This document shows, piece after piece, positions 22,054 to 32,819 of a DNA stretch of 64,000 bases. The notes beneath the pieces were generated by a model, which did not search any database, was not told the DNA's origin, and worked only from the letters and a program-made list of their open reading frames with translations. Source of the stretch: Aphrophora alni (taxonomy: Eukaryota > Arthropoda > Insecta > Hemiptera > Aphrophoridae); assembly GCA_963513935.1 (NCBI GenBank), contig OY740768.1, positions 42,216,368-42,280,367 on the forward strand. The letters are read 5' to 3'. Each line of letters begins with the position of its first letter. Position 1 is the first letter of the stretch. The position numbers and the translations under genes were made by a program.

Positions 22054-22665
22054 TATAGTTTACAATATACTGTATATTGCAACGTTTACAGTTTACAATG
22101 TATATTGCAACGTTCACAGTTCACAATGTAGGCCTATATTGTAACGTTCACAGTTTACAATGTATATTGCAACGTTCACAGTTTACAATTTATATTGCAA
22201 CGTTCACAGTTTACAATTTATATTGCAACGTTCACAGTTTACAATTTATATTGCAACGTTCACAGTTTACAATATATATTGCAACGTTCACAGTTTACAA
22301 TGTATATTGTAACGTTCACAGTTTACAATGTATATTGCAACGTTCACAGTTTACAATTTATATTGCAACGTTCACAGTTTACAATGTATATTGCAACGTT
22401 CACAGTTTACAATATATATTGCAACGTTCACAGTTTACAATGTATATTGTAACGTTCACAGTTTACAATGTATATTGCAACGTTCACAGTTTACAATGTA
22501 TATTGCAACGTTCACAGTTTACAATATATATTGCAACGTTCACAGTTTACAATGTATATTGTAACGTTCACAGTTTACAATGTATATTGCAACGTTCACA
22601 GTTTACAATTTATATTGCAACGTTCACAGTTTACAATGTATATTGCAACGTTCACAGTTTACAAT
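22054..22665. repeat. 28-bp tandem array with higher-order pattern
   Basis: About 21 copies of a 28-bp unit whose core is TATATTGCAACGTTCACAGT followed by TTACAAT and one variable base. Copies are nearly identical except at that base and at a C/T in TTG-C/T-AACG. Reading the variants in order gives a repeating five-unit pattern (140 bp), with one four-unit register. Because 28 is not a multiple of 3, one plus-strand frame stays open for 196 codons with a 28-residue repeat; this is a by-product, not a gene. One unit near 22128 carries a TAGGCC insertion. Confidence 0.97.
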
Positions 22666-22669
22666 AATA

Positions 22670-23045
22670 TATTCAAACCAACTGACCATACCGTGGAGTG
22701 CATGCAATACGTGCAAATAGATGCACAACATCTAATACATGCTATACTGTTTTTTTATACAACATTAGTAGAATAATAATGTGTTACCTCTAACCTAAAC
22801 AATATACTTATTTCTATTATAAACTAACTATAACCTACATTGGTGTTTTAACAAAAAATACTATTCTTCAGAATTTTGATTGTTCATTACTTTTAAACAG
22901 AGCTAATTTAATAATTAGCGCCATTTACTTTATCTTTTTTAATAAACTTTACAATGATGTGCCACATAACCTACCTTCAACCCCACCCCTCAATCCAAAA
23001 ATCATACAGGGTTAGATATGTCAAAAAATATGACCTGTTATGCAT
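22670..23045. other. No gene seen
   Basis: AT-rich flank of the tandem array, without open frames or recognisable repeats. Confidence 0.5.
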
Positions 23046-23049
23046 CAAA

Positions 23050-23430
23050 AGATATATACAAAAGTTCTGTTAATTTATTTTAAGGAATAATAAAATTAAA
23101 AGGGTTCAAGGGACTTTTTGAACTCTATGAATATAGATTGTGTACGTAACATGTATTTTGAGCTACAACTTACCGAGATGAGGCCAAAATATGCCCACAC
23201 CCACAACATAATATGATTAAAATAAGCCCAAATGTTTGGGGAGTAGGGCACTGTATAGACGATTAACACCAGACACACAGACTGACGGACGTTAGACATA
23301 AGTACTTCATTAAAAGACAGAAGATCCTACTTAAAACAGATATATCAGCAAAAAATAGACATAGATTTTTTGACGCATTACTGTATCACGTAATTTTTCT
23401 CTATATCACGCAATTAAAGCAACAATTGAA
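23050..23430 (+). repeat. Dispersed repeat D, copy
   Basis: Contains CCAAAATATGCCCACACCCA (compare CCAAAATATGCCCGAACACC near 47450), a CAGACACACAGACTGACGGAC run near 23271, and TTTTTGACGCATTACTGTAT with CACGTAATTTTT near 23388, shared with 28003-28016. Confidence 0.6.
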
Positions 23431-23619
23431 CAGATAATTTCATTAGAATTAAAATGATTTAATATAACTTCATTCGACAGAAAATCAAATAAAAAACATA
23501 GCTGTGTCTTATCTCATACTAAATACAAATAAACAGTACGTTAGCACACAAATAGACTAAAACAAATAGCGCAATACTATTCAGTAAACATGTTGGTGGC
23601 GCCATAGTGGTTCTTACAA

Positions 23620-23990
23620 GTAGATCCTATAAATGAAATACCTAAAAATTGGTTTCTTGGATTTTGTAGGAAATGTTAATATATCAAGGGGTCGCACTCG
23701 ATGGGGTAAGTCTGTTTAAAACAGTTGCTAGTAATGTTTTCCGAACCTGGTAGATATGTATATATTATATTGAAAGGGTTTCCATTGACTTCACTCGTGC
23801 CAATATCTCGGCCCTAACGGGCCACGTAGCTGTAATATGTGAAGTCTCTCTACGCCCTTGTAGATGATGATCTCTGAACTATATGAACATCACATTTTCT
23901 TGGTAGATTACGGTTTGAAATTACTTTTTTTGACAATAACTGCACTTTTTGTCATTGTTTAGATCGGTCTCACATTACAATTAATTATAC
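23620..23990 (-). repeat. Dispersed repeat B, copy 2
   Basis: AAAAATTGGTTTCTTGGATT, AATGTTAATATATCAAGG, CACTCGTGCCAATATCTCGG and TTTTGACAATAACTGC line up with the copy at 14990-15330. Orientation follows the GGGCCGA...CACGAG block on the minus strand. Confidence 0.65.
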
Positions 23991-24279
23991 CACTTGAGTA
24001 ACTATAGATTGTATAACTTTAGTTTATGCGATATTTTCACTATAAATTATAAAGCTCCAATTTAAATTTGTCCACTATGTACATAATAAATCAGTGTAAA
24101 ACGATTGCACAAACTTTTTCATTCATCCATTTAGAAAACCAAATAAAACTCACCCAAAAAGTGGGTTATCAGCCAAAAATTTAAAATGTACCATGAACTA
24201 TTATATTTTAATAATTATTTTTAGTTTTAAACAGGATCTAAGTTTATTTAAATTTGAATTTAATGGCGTTCTCACTGTA

Positions 24280-24800
24280 AATAGTATTTGATTAAAACCG
24301 AGTTATTATTGATGTCGACGAAGTCATTTTTGTTTTTGTCAAATTATTCCTATCCCGGAAGATTTTACTTGCGCTTTTACATACAAGTTTGAGCTCATTA
24401 ATATTCACAATTTAACTAAAGTTTGAACAAAATTCGTTGAGTAAGTTTGAGAAATTAAGTCTTATATCAAATCCTTGGCCGAATTTTGATAAGTGTAACT
24501 CACAACTAGTATATTTGGAGAGATGGCAATCCAAAACTTTTATTTGGGTCTTTCGTGGCTAGATTTGAGCAATATTTTATCAAATATTTTTTTTGTTATA
24601 CCCAAATTTTGAGATATCTAAAACACTATAAGAACCATAAGATGTGGCAAAAATATACTCAATTTCCAAATTTGACTAAAATCAAAAACCGAGTTTTGGA
24701 TATAGAATGCTGCAAAGGAGACGGACATAATTCCAAATCACTTTATGGACTCAGAAATTTGTAATGTTTATATCAGCAAAAAAAAAAACAGATTTCTATA
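24280..24800 (+). repeat. Dispersed repeat D, copy
   Basis: GTATTTGATTAAAACCGAG (compare 16130), then GGAGAGATGGCAATCCAAAA (compare 47273 and 18016), and a degraded CAAAGGAGACGGACATAATT where other copies have CAGACAGAC. The 69-codon frame inside is a by-product. Confidence 0.55.
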
Positions 24801-24909
24801 AAATTAAGATGACTTTTATGGTGAAAGTTAATCAACTACATCAGTGTGATAAATGTTCATAATTATGGTACATGAGTAATTAATAAAAAAATAATGAACA
24901 TAACAATTG

Positions 24910-25235
24910 TGAAATTTGATAGTTAATAAACCTTGATTTCTATAAATTATTGGGTACAATTAGGTAGATTTGTAATATGAGCAAAGTAAGTGAAAGTTCT
25001 AATTAAATAATAACGACTACACAGAGTTAAGTTCTCTATTGTGGAGTTTCCGCCAATATTGAATGTTTTATTGAGAATTGTTACATTGTCTTGCCTCGTC
25101 AACTAATGAATGATAAATTACAATTAAAATTTAATTTGATCGTTATTAAACCTTGATTTCTATAAATATTGGATAGGCCTACGATTAGATAAGATTGTAT
25201 AATGAGCGAAGCAAGTGAAAGATAAGAAGATCGAT
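24910..25235 (+). repeat. Two diverged direct copies, about 218 bp apart
   Basis: TTAATAAACCTTGATTTCTA, TAAATTATTGG, TTAGGTAGAT and ATGAGCAAAGTAAGTGAAAG at 24922-24992 recur as TTATTAAACCTTGATTTCTA, TAAATATTGG, TTAGATAAGAT and ATGAGCGAAGCAAGTGAAAG at 25142-25221. This is a two-unit tandem or a repeat inserted twice; identity unknown. Confidence 0.7.
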
Positions 25236-25239
25236 AAAG

Positions 25240-26820
25240 TATTCTATTATTATAATTTATTATTTGGCATGTAATATACAATTATCTGCATGCAACTATA
25301 ATCCATTAGTTTTTAGAGGTCACATTTGCTGTACTTAAAACAGTTGAACCGGGATGAAAATTGGAACGTAGATGGCTTCATTATGGAAGCAAAGTTTAGG
25401 ACTTATATTTTGAGTGATAACTTCTAAATGGTGTTTACAACGAAACTACCTTACTACAATTTTTATGTTTTAATAAATTTAAAAAATCCACTACCACAAA
25501 AGCTATTACTTACACACTTGTAACTTATTTGAATAATAAAAACACGTAACCTCGTATAGTAATTGTTTATTTATAAGCAGTTATAGTTAGTGATGTTTAT
25601 TGATGAACAGCTGATTATTAGTATGCTAACCACAGTGAGTGGACTGGGTTTCTAGCAATGACTACTTAAGAAGAACAATAGGCATATTCTATCAATTGCA
25701 TTGTTTTATAATTTATTATAATTTTTTTAAAACGTCTCTAGCTTTTAAACATTTTAGGTTTACCAACAAATTACGACTAAAAAAGTCTTAAATAGAATTT
25801 CCCACTTAATTAAATTTAAATAACATGTTAGTTAAAAATGGACTCCTGTACTTTCTAGTAAATTATATAGAATTCTTTTCAAAGTTTGTTACCAATATGT
25901 CTGCAACCCTATGTCGTACAATAAAGGTAAAGATTCAAAATTAGAATTAAAGGAACTAAAACTAGGAAATTTTTGTAAAACCACCATTTTCAAACAGTTA
26001 AATGAAAAACTATAAGATTTTGAAAAACTACAAATAACTAGTATAAAACATTAATCATAAAAATTAATTATTAATTAATTCTTCCCTAAATATCGTCACT
26101 TATTGGACCTACCATTTGAGTAACAAAATCTATTTTGTTGATTTTCAAATTTTGCAGTAGTTCTATACTCTACGTTTCAATTTTTTAATCTTGGTTTAAC
26201 TGTTTTACGTATACTGAAAATTTACTTCTGAAAACGTCTAAAGTCTTGTTTTTCTCTACTTTGAACCTTGAACCTCTGTAGCTCCTAAACAGTTAGAAAA
26301 AAAACAACATAATTTGTAAAATTTAAAACCATTACAATAATTATGTATTTTTATAAGGAATTTTAAAGTTGGCCACTATATTGAAAAAAATCGTTGATGG
26401 TATCAAAATCTTATTATCCCAAAATAAGACAACATAAAAGTGCAGAGGAGTTACCATTTGACTTTTTAAATAAATTAAATACTTTCTACGTAAAACAGCT
26501 GGTACACTTAAATCAATCACTCTGTATATCTCAGTTGCAAACATTTCAGTAAGTATTGTTAAGCTCAGCCCCAAACCAAATTTTCGTATTTCCTCTGGTA
26601 CGAAAGTATACATTAGTATTTATACTAGAATTTGAGTATTCACTAACCGTATCTAACCGAACATGGAGTACTTTTGACAGTTATACAGAGAAGCCAGAAA
26701 CCGAGCTACTACAAAGATAAATAATATTAGGCTACATACTTGTGCGTTGTTATACTTTATGGGTGATCGAGGCCAGAGGCCGAGCTATAACAAGACAATA
26801 TTATTACACACTCTACTTGC
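25240..26820. other. No gene seen
   Basis: AT-rich. A 90-codon minus-strand frame at 26341-26613 starts MYTFVPEEIRKFGLGLSLTI, but no domain or splice support is visible. Its repetitive-looking surroundings suggest an unrecognised repeat. Confidence 0.4.
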
Positions 26821-26824
26821 AGTC

Positions 26825-27725
26825 CACGTTTTCACATTCTGAATAAGGCGTGCCGTCTAACGCCTTTGAACGTCCTCTCCCAGGACGCATGCCAGGAAGC
26901 TAGTACTTCCTCGCTCTTCCTTCTTCACGTTCTTCTTTGCTAGGATCCGCCTTCATTAGGTAGATTAGCTATCGCTCCTTAGTAGCTCGTCTCTGTACCT
27001 GAGCCAGCCGCCTTCTATATTTCTCCCTCGATCATGAATGCATCCAAATTTCCGATCCGTACAGAAGCAAGGACTGGACTGGAGTCATCAACAGCTGCCG
27101 CCTGTTTGATTTTGGTCCGGTAAATTTGGCCATGATTCTGGTGCGCTGTCACACTCCTCGCAGCCTTATCCGTTGTCAAACGAATCTTCTCCCTGAAGTT
27201 AAGTTTACTGCCTACCTTTAGTCCTAAGTATTTCGCAGAGGGCTTTAACAGCACTACCTCGTCGCTGACATTGAATGGTAGAAATTCTTTTCAGTCTTGT
27301 TCAGTGACAAGGAAAGTCCGTGCTTCGCCATCCAGTCGTTGATTTTTCTAATTTCTCTATAAAGCTTCAACTGTACTTTCTCGACGTTCCGTGCTGTAAT
27401 AAGTGTCGCTACATCTAATCGCAGGAGGCCATCTTAGAAGGCATTCGAAAGGTCAGGACCAAGAATAGAGCCATGTGCCGTCACGAATGTTAATACCATT
27501 CTACGTTCTCCACTCGTCGTCTGATACCATGATTACGGTTCTTCAACTAATCATCTACCAACCGCAAAATATATCCCGGATATTATCTAACGCATGAATA
27601 ATGTCTCTCCATTTTGCCGAATTAAAATCATTTCTCACATGGAGTGTTACCAGCTGAACAATTCTGCGCGAAAACCGGTTATGAGCCTCCGCCCTCCTCA
27701 CAGCCTCGACAACCTCCATGATTAT
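26825..27725 (-). pseudogene. R1-clade-like LINE reverse transcriptase, catalytic box deleted
   Basis: Minus-strand reading gives VVEAVRRAEAHNRFSRRIVQ, then TLHVRNDFNSAKWRDIIHAL (motif A region; the family has DVRNAFNSA, and the first D is H here), then a damaged stretch, DGLLRLDVATLITARNVEK, LNKTE, and SAKYLGLKVGSKLNFREKIR (27015-27254). RRLAQVQRRATKER and a weak RARLIQNVKTW follow. LRLDV is joined directly to ATLITARN, so the whole YADD segment between them is deleted. That removes the catalytic aspartates. Sequence is GC-richer than its surroundings, as expected for a former coding insert. It is truncated at both ends, with no tail or target duplication seen. Confidence 0.85.
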
Positions 27726-27859
27726 CGGCTAACAAACCGATATTTTTAGAGGTTTCACTTCAGAAAAATTTAATGAAAACAGTTGGAGCCAATTTTGAGC
27801 CTCTGTACTAATGTATATTATGAACAAGTAAAAATAAATAAATCAATGATTCAACTCGT

Positions 27860-28030
27860 GTGAGCTGTAGAACACTACACATACGACAAAAAAAACAACT
27901 TTTTTAAACCCCAAAACCACTTTTTTGAACCCAGAGAACAGGACATCGAAACGCATATTATCTGAAAGAAATTGACTTAAATATTTTGACACATCACGTA
28001 ATTTTTCCATACTGATGTAATAGATGAGGA
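27860..28030 (+). repeat. Dispersed repeat D, 3' part
   Basis: AACCCAGAGAACAGGACATCGAAACGCATATT is a diverged version of the CAAAACGGATATT block. TTTTGACACATCACGTAATTTTT matches 23371-23397. A hammerhead reading of the CGAAAC here was checked and rejected. Confidence 0.5.
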
Positions 28031-28680
28031 AATAAAAATTAATGATTTTGACTCAAAATACAAATACTTATCGACACAACTGATAAGGTGACACGATAAG
28101 ATGTGGGTGTTTTGGTGTTGTTTGTCAATATACTCGGCTGATTGTGTTTAAAGGTAAACTAACCTATCCTTGACTATCTTGGCTATTTAAATATATCACT
28201 AAGTACACACATTGAGTTATAGTTCCAACATAGATAAGAATTTACTGGTGCAAACAACAGCCATTTCGAAATTTGGTGCATTATCATAGTTAATGAACGA
28301 CGAAAACTTGATTAAAAGTAAATGTTATTAATATTGAAATAAAATTTCATCTGCTACAGATACTGCTGATTTTTTCTCTATTTTTTGGGTTGTTTTTAAC
28401 AATTTTCATATTTGATTTGAATAATAACTTTGTTATTTTTGATCTACAATATATTTTGACATCATTGGCTGCAGATTTAAAATCGGTTTAAAATCAACTA
28501 ACGTGGGATTGTGTTGCACTGTTTGTCAAGTATTTACAGATGAAATATTAATTAAACAAATTTCTAAATTTGTAATTCGGCAGCTACTTGGAAATTTTCC
28601 TTTTCACGAACTTGTTCAATAGTTTATAAAGAGGGTCTTTTTACGATTTTGAATAAATCGGTTCAAAATTTAGTTCACTG
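28031..28680. other. No gene seen; probable repeat D/B debris
   Basis: AATAATAACTTTGTTATTTTTG near 28421 resembles the repeat B tail at 15280. Otherwise AT-rich and closed. Confidence 0.4.
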
Positions 28681-28683
28681 ATC

Positions 28684-29110
28684 TTTATATATACAGGGTG
28701 AGGCAGACCACCCGTGCAGTATTTATAGCTGTCTTACTAACTTACTTTAACACTTTTTCTTTCTAATTTCCCCCTAATTTGGCTTCACAGAATCCAATAA
28801 AATTATTTTCAATTTAGAAAAATGCCCCAAAAGGGCCCAATGGGGGGGGGGTAAGGGGAGATTTTTAAGGAATTTTCAAATGTAAACATGGGTTGTGTGA
28901 TACTTCAATTTAAAGGTCTAATTACCCTGAACATTTTGGGGGCAAACAAAGTTAATTATCTTTAACCGTATGCACAGGGTGTACCAAAACGTTTTGAAAT
29001 AGGACTTTAAAACAAAGTACCGTGTTACCCTACCTAGAATACGGAACAGCACCATATTTTTTTCCAAGCTTATTATTGAGGTATTCATTAAGGAAACGTT
29101 TGGTAGGGGC
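28684..29110. repeat. Unclassified repeat with two CAGGGTG starts
   Basis: TATACAGGGTGAGGCAGACC at 28689 and CACAGGGTGTACCAAAACG at 28975 resemble the terminal phrase of many non-autonomous insect elements. In between are a G run (28848-28857) and CCCAAAAGGGCCC. The boundary on the right is not defined. Confidence 0.35.
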
Positions 29111-29423
29111 ATTTTTCACTGGATTTTGTAAAATTATAAAATTCTCAAACTTGAAGAATACAAAAAAAGCCTAAAACTCATAATTCTTAAATAGCAACTT
29201 TTAGCGTACATAGGTCACAGCACCGAACCGCTAGTTTGGTTGGATGCTTATCTTGCTGATAAATCCAATTCCTAATATGTAAACAGAATCTCGACCTTTC
29301 AGAGATAAAGGAATTAGATAATTGTGCCTCGTGGCAAGATTTTTTTTCTTACATATTAATTCATTCATTCGACTGACATGCAGGGATCTAGCCGTTTAGC
29401 CGTTTTCATGCTAAGCCGTATCT

Positions 29424-29446
29424 TTGAACCAGCCATGCTGGTTCAA
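29424..29446. repeat. Perfect 10-bp hairpin
   Basis: TTGAACCAGC and GCTGGTTCAA flank a CAT loop. No promoter or transposon end was recognised beside it. Confidence 0.5.
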
Positions 29447-29449
29447 GTG

Positions 29450-30395
29450 AGAGATCCAAAAAAAAAACTATTCTGAAGATATAAGTGTTGGATCACCAAA
29501 ACTTTAGTGAAGGTCTTTGAAAACAAACGAGGTTTATCCTTCAGTTATTAAGTCAGGAAAGAAATAAAAAAAACAAAAAAACAATTATTTTTTAAAAAAG
29601 TTATATAATCTGGTTTGTATCAATGGTTCATATTTAGTTTATGGATTTTCATATTATATCCTTTGTTGAAAACATAAACTTTCTAATTTTGTTATTATAC
29701 CTTAAGAGAGCTGCATAATAGTTTTCAAGAAAAGTTTTCATACACATTCAACAATTTATATGAAGTAAATGATATGAGTTTATTCTGCAATTTGAGAATG
29801 TTTATGAGTTGTATAGTTAGTTTTAGATATAAGTAAATATTTATATGTATATATGTATAATGAAATTGGAAGGGACAGCATGCAAAAAAAATTTCGGCTC
29901 AAAATTTAGATTTTTTAAAACTTTTAAAAGATAAGGTGTGATGTTTTCGTTGGCCAACGTTTTTCTTTATTAAAAATTAAATCATATGTCGTTCATAATA
30001 TAAAAAGCAAAGTTAAACTAATTGTTGATATTTAATTGTTGATTGTTAATATTTTTTTTAAATGTATGTATAATCTTGTCGCTAGAGTAAAATACTTGCT
30101 TGTTTTTCTACTAGTGTAGGTGTGTTTTTCTTTTTTGACTGAAATTGACTGACTGTCAATTGATTGTTTACTGGCAATCTCACGTGGTTGCTCCACGTCC
30201 TCCGTTTTCATCGATCGTGGCAACCTCGCGCTTTCCTATCATGCCACTGGAGGAACGTGGGGTTTCAAACTTATAAAAAAATTTATATCAAATAAAAGAT
30301 CTTTTCAAAACGAACATTTTTATATTTGATCTTTTTTCTATCTCTTACTGTTTTAAAATGGCAGCCGAAAAACTTAATTACATATGTTAGTATGT
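29450..30395. other. No gene seen
   Basis: AT-rich. The minus-strand frame at 30032-30223 (63 codons) is lysine- and serine-rich with no identifiable domain. Confidence 0.5.
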
Positions 30396-30399
30396 AATG

Positions 30400-30656
30400 T
30401 ATGTCAGTATTTCACAAAATGTAACAAATTATTTTTAAATGATATTAAATCAAAATATTTCCTACAATGTTTAATTAGCATCATAGCTCTGAATGTCCTC
30501 TGAACTAGCCATAATATTAGCGTTCACTGATTTTGCTACATTAGTTATGGCTAGTTCAAAGGACATTCAGAGCTATGAAGCTAATTAAACATTGTAGGAA
30601 ATTTTTTGATTTGATATCATTTAAAAATAATTTGTTACATTTTGTGAACTGACATA
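30400..30656. repeat. Long inverted repeat, 116-bp arms
   Basis: The arm 30400-30515 is complementary to 30541-30656, with only a few mismatches and a 25-bp spacer. The outer ends are TATGTC and GACATA. The arms are so similar that the insertion must be fairly young. It has no hammerhead core, so it differs from the foldbacks at 5.2, 49.0 and 62.6 kb. Confidence 0.9.
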
Positions 30657-30659
30657 TGG

Positions 30660-32275
30660 ATGGGAACATCAACGCAAACCAGTACCTGAAACTAAATCTG
30701 CTAAGACTAATGTTTTCATATCAGTCCTCAACTAGAATAGACAGTTCCATGTTTTTTTTTTCCATCAGGACTGAATGCTCGACGGCAGTTTCGTGATAAT
30801 TGAATCGGTCAGTGAGATCCAGTGGAATATCCAACAAGGTAAAAACAATTTACGCCTATGGAATTTTATCTCTGGGGACATACAAAATCCATGGTGTACT
30901 AGGCGAAAATTCGTGAAGTCGACCATTAGAAAGGAAAGGATTACGGGGACATACGGCATGGTATCTAAAGATTTGTTGTCAAGTGTTTACCGTGAATGCA
31001 AAAATCACCTGTCACTTAATTTGAATTCGTTTAGGAGCTATGTAGAACATAATATACTGTAAGTATTAATCTGTACGTGAGTTGTAATGTCGTATACAGG
31101 TATAATAAAACAAATTAGTTCGGAGACTTTTGCCTCGTAAATATTTATAAAAATATATACAAAAAATGGTGTCAATTGTTTGGACAGCAGCATGTCATTG
31201 TCTCGAGAAAACACCTATTCTATATTATAAATTTTCACAAAATACAATAAATCTTGAAATATTAAATTATTTTCTTTCAATTGAAGAATAAGTCACGGTT
31301 TGGATTCTTTTATAATAGGACTATGTCGTGTTATTAATGAACCATCTTTAGTTGATTTAATTAGCATTGCTAATTCATCATCGTTTTGATAACACTCAGA
31401 TTAAAACCATTTTTTAAATTACTGTTATCACTTGACCTAACCTAACCTGTTAATTTTTTCTCGTTCCATTGCCCTCTGCATAATTTTAGTAATAAGGTTA
31501 CAGTTCTTATACAAGTATTGCCATTATTTCCATGAAAAATTCAGTGATTGGATTTTGAACAATTAATTTTTATTGCATTAGATGTCCAGTGTGTAAACTG
31601 TTTTTTAGACTTTTTTTCAATTCAAATTTATGTAGCTATTAACACTTTTCATCGCTAATCCTCCTATTTTTAAGTTTATTATATTATACTTGTTTTTGTT
31701 GATATTTTGGTTTAACACTTTAAAATAAATTTTCGTGGTATGAGTATTTTAGCAGATGAAGGAAGATCATCATCACATGATGCAATTCTAAAAAGATAGC
31801 TGCCAACTAAATGACACAATGCTCTCTCATTTGTCATATAATGTCATATACGTATTTGTATAGAATGACTAATACGTTAGCAGCATGACTTATGAAAATC
31901 ACAACTCTTCTTTGCTCGTTAGTTGACATCGACAATCGGATTCGGTTATTTTACCTCATTCTATTTCACTGCTAATTACTTTTTCCGTGTATTTTTAATA
32001 TTTAAAGTTATTACAAAAATAACCAATTTTTGAACTTTGACCCATTAACTTTGCATTAGATACTGAATACATCTTGTGAAATATTTATAACTCAATGACA
32101 TATTTGAAACTACTTATACAATGTTTATTATGTAGGGAAACATTATTCAAAGGCAAAGAATCATCTATAGGATTGATTAATTTCCTGTCAAATCCTTTAC
32201 TCCCGTAGTAACTTTTGGAGTACCGATACTAATAAACGTGGCAAAAAAATTCCGCAAATTTTGTATCATAATTCA
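30660..32275. other. No gene seen; short telomere-like run
   Basis: The 95-codon plus frame at 30775-31062 (MLDGSFVIIESVSEIQWN...) overlaps a minus frame and has no recognisable domain. GACCTAACCTAACCTG at 31435-31449 is a short run of the insect telomere repeat complement. Confidence 0.4.
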
Positions 32276-32278
32276 CCT

Positions 32279-32377
32279 TCTACAACTCGGACACAAACAT
32301 TCCTCAATAAACTACTACTCGGACATACTACTCGGAAATTTTCTACTACTCGGACACAAAAATTCCTCAATAAACAG
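32279..32377. repeat. Imperfect tandem repeat built on CTACTACTCGGACAC
   Basis: CTACAACTCGGACACAAACA followed by TTCCTCAATAAAC recurs about 70 bp later as CTACTACTCGGACACAAAAA and TTCCTCAATAAAC, with extra ACTACTCGGA copies between. Confidence 0.75.
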
Positions 32378-32382
32378 TCCTT

Positions 32383-32396
32383 GTTGTCAAGGTAAC
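32383..32396. promoter_or_regulatory. RFX-type X-box
   Basis: GTTGTCAAGGTAAC matches the X-box pattern with a 2-bp spacer and differs by one base from the motif at 6638-6651. The following CGTCAA is also shared. No exon nearby. Confidence 0.35.
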
Positions 32397-32564
32397 GTCA
32401 AGTTGTTTTGATAATGTATTGCTTACGGTTTAAAGCTGATTGTCAATGCAGAAAACATTTTACCGAAACATTAAGGCAGTTTATTTTATGATTTAATTAC
32501 TTAAACTATTCGATAGTAATTAACATTAATTGTAACTTTGGTATTCTCTATATTACTTTCACAG

Positions 32565-32715
32565 CCTCTTCCACAAGTAGTTTCCATCTAATTGGATGCC
32601 TTTCTTCATCTAGTCTTTGGTGAGACTTCTCTCTTTCATCTTTCCTCTCTTGACCAACTCTTGATATTTTCTGAACCTAACGCTATTAGAGTGTTGGAAA
32701 GGCAAGAGTGTATAT
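32565..32715 (-). repeat. Dispersed repeat A, copy 4
   Basis: On the minus strand: CTCTAATAGCGTTAGGTTCAG, then ATCAAGAGTTGGTCAAGAG, AAAGACTAGATGAAGAAAGG and ATCCAATTAGATGG. All align in order with the copies at 14.0 and 62.0 kb. Confidence 0.75.
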
Positions 32716-32819
32716 ATTCTTATCTTTTAATTTGCATGAATAAAAAAAGAAAGTTAATATTTTTACTGCATACTATACAGAGTATTGGATCTGCAATCCC
32801 CAGTACCAGATGGTGAAAT

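Noticed and set aside
22077..22667. 196-codon repetitive open frame
   Set aside because: It is produced by the 28-bp tandem array; the 28-residue peptide period is 3 x 28 bp, and there is no start, splice or composition evidence for a gene.
27930..27990. Another hammerhead motif (CATCGAAACGC)
   Set aside because: No CUGANGA block or stem II precedes it; it belongs to dispersed repeat D.
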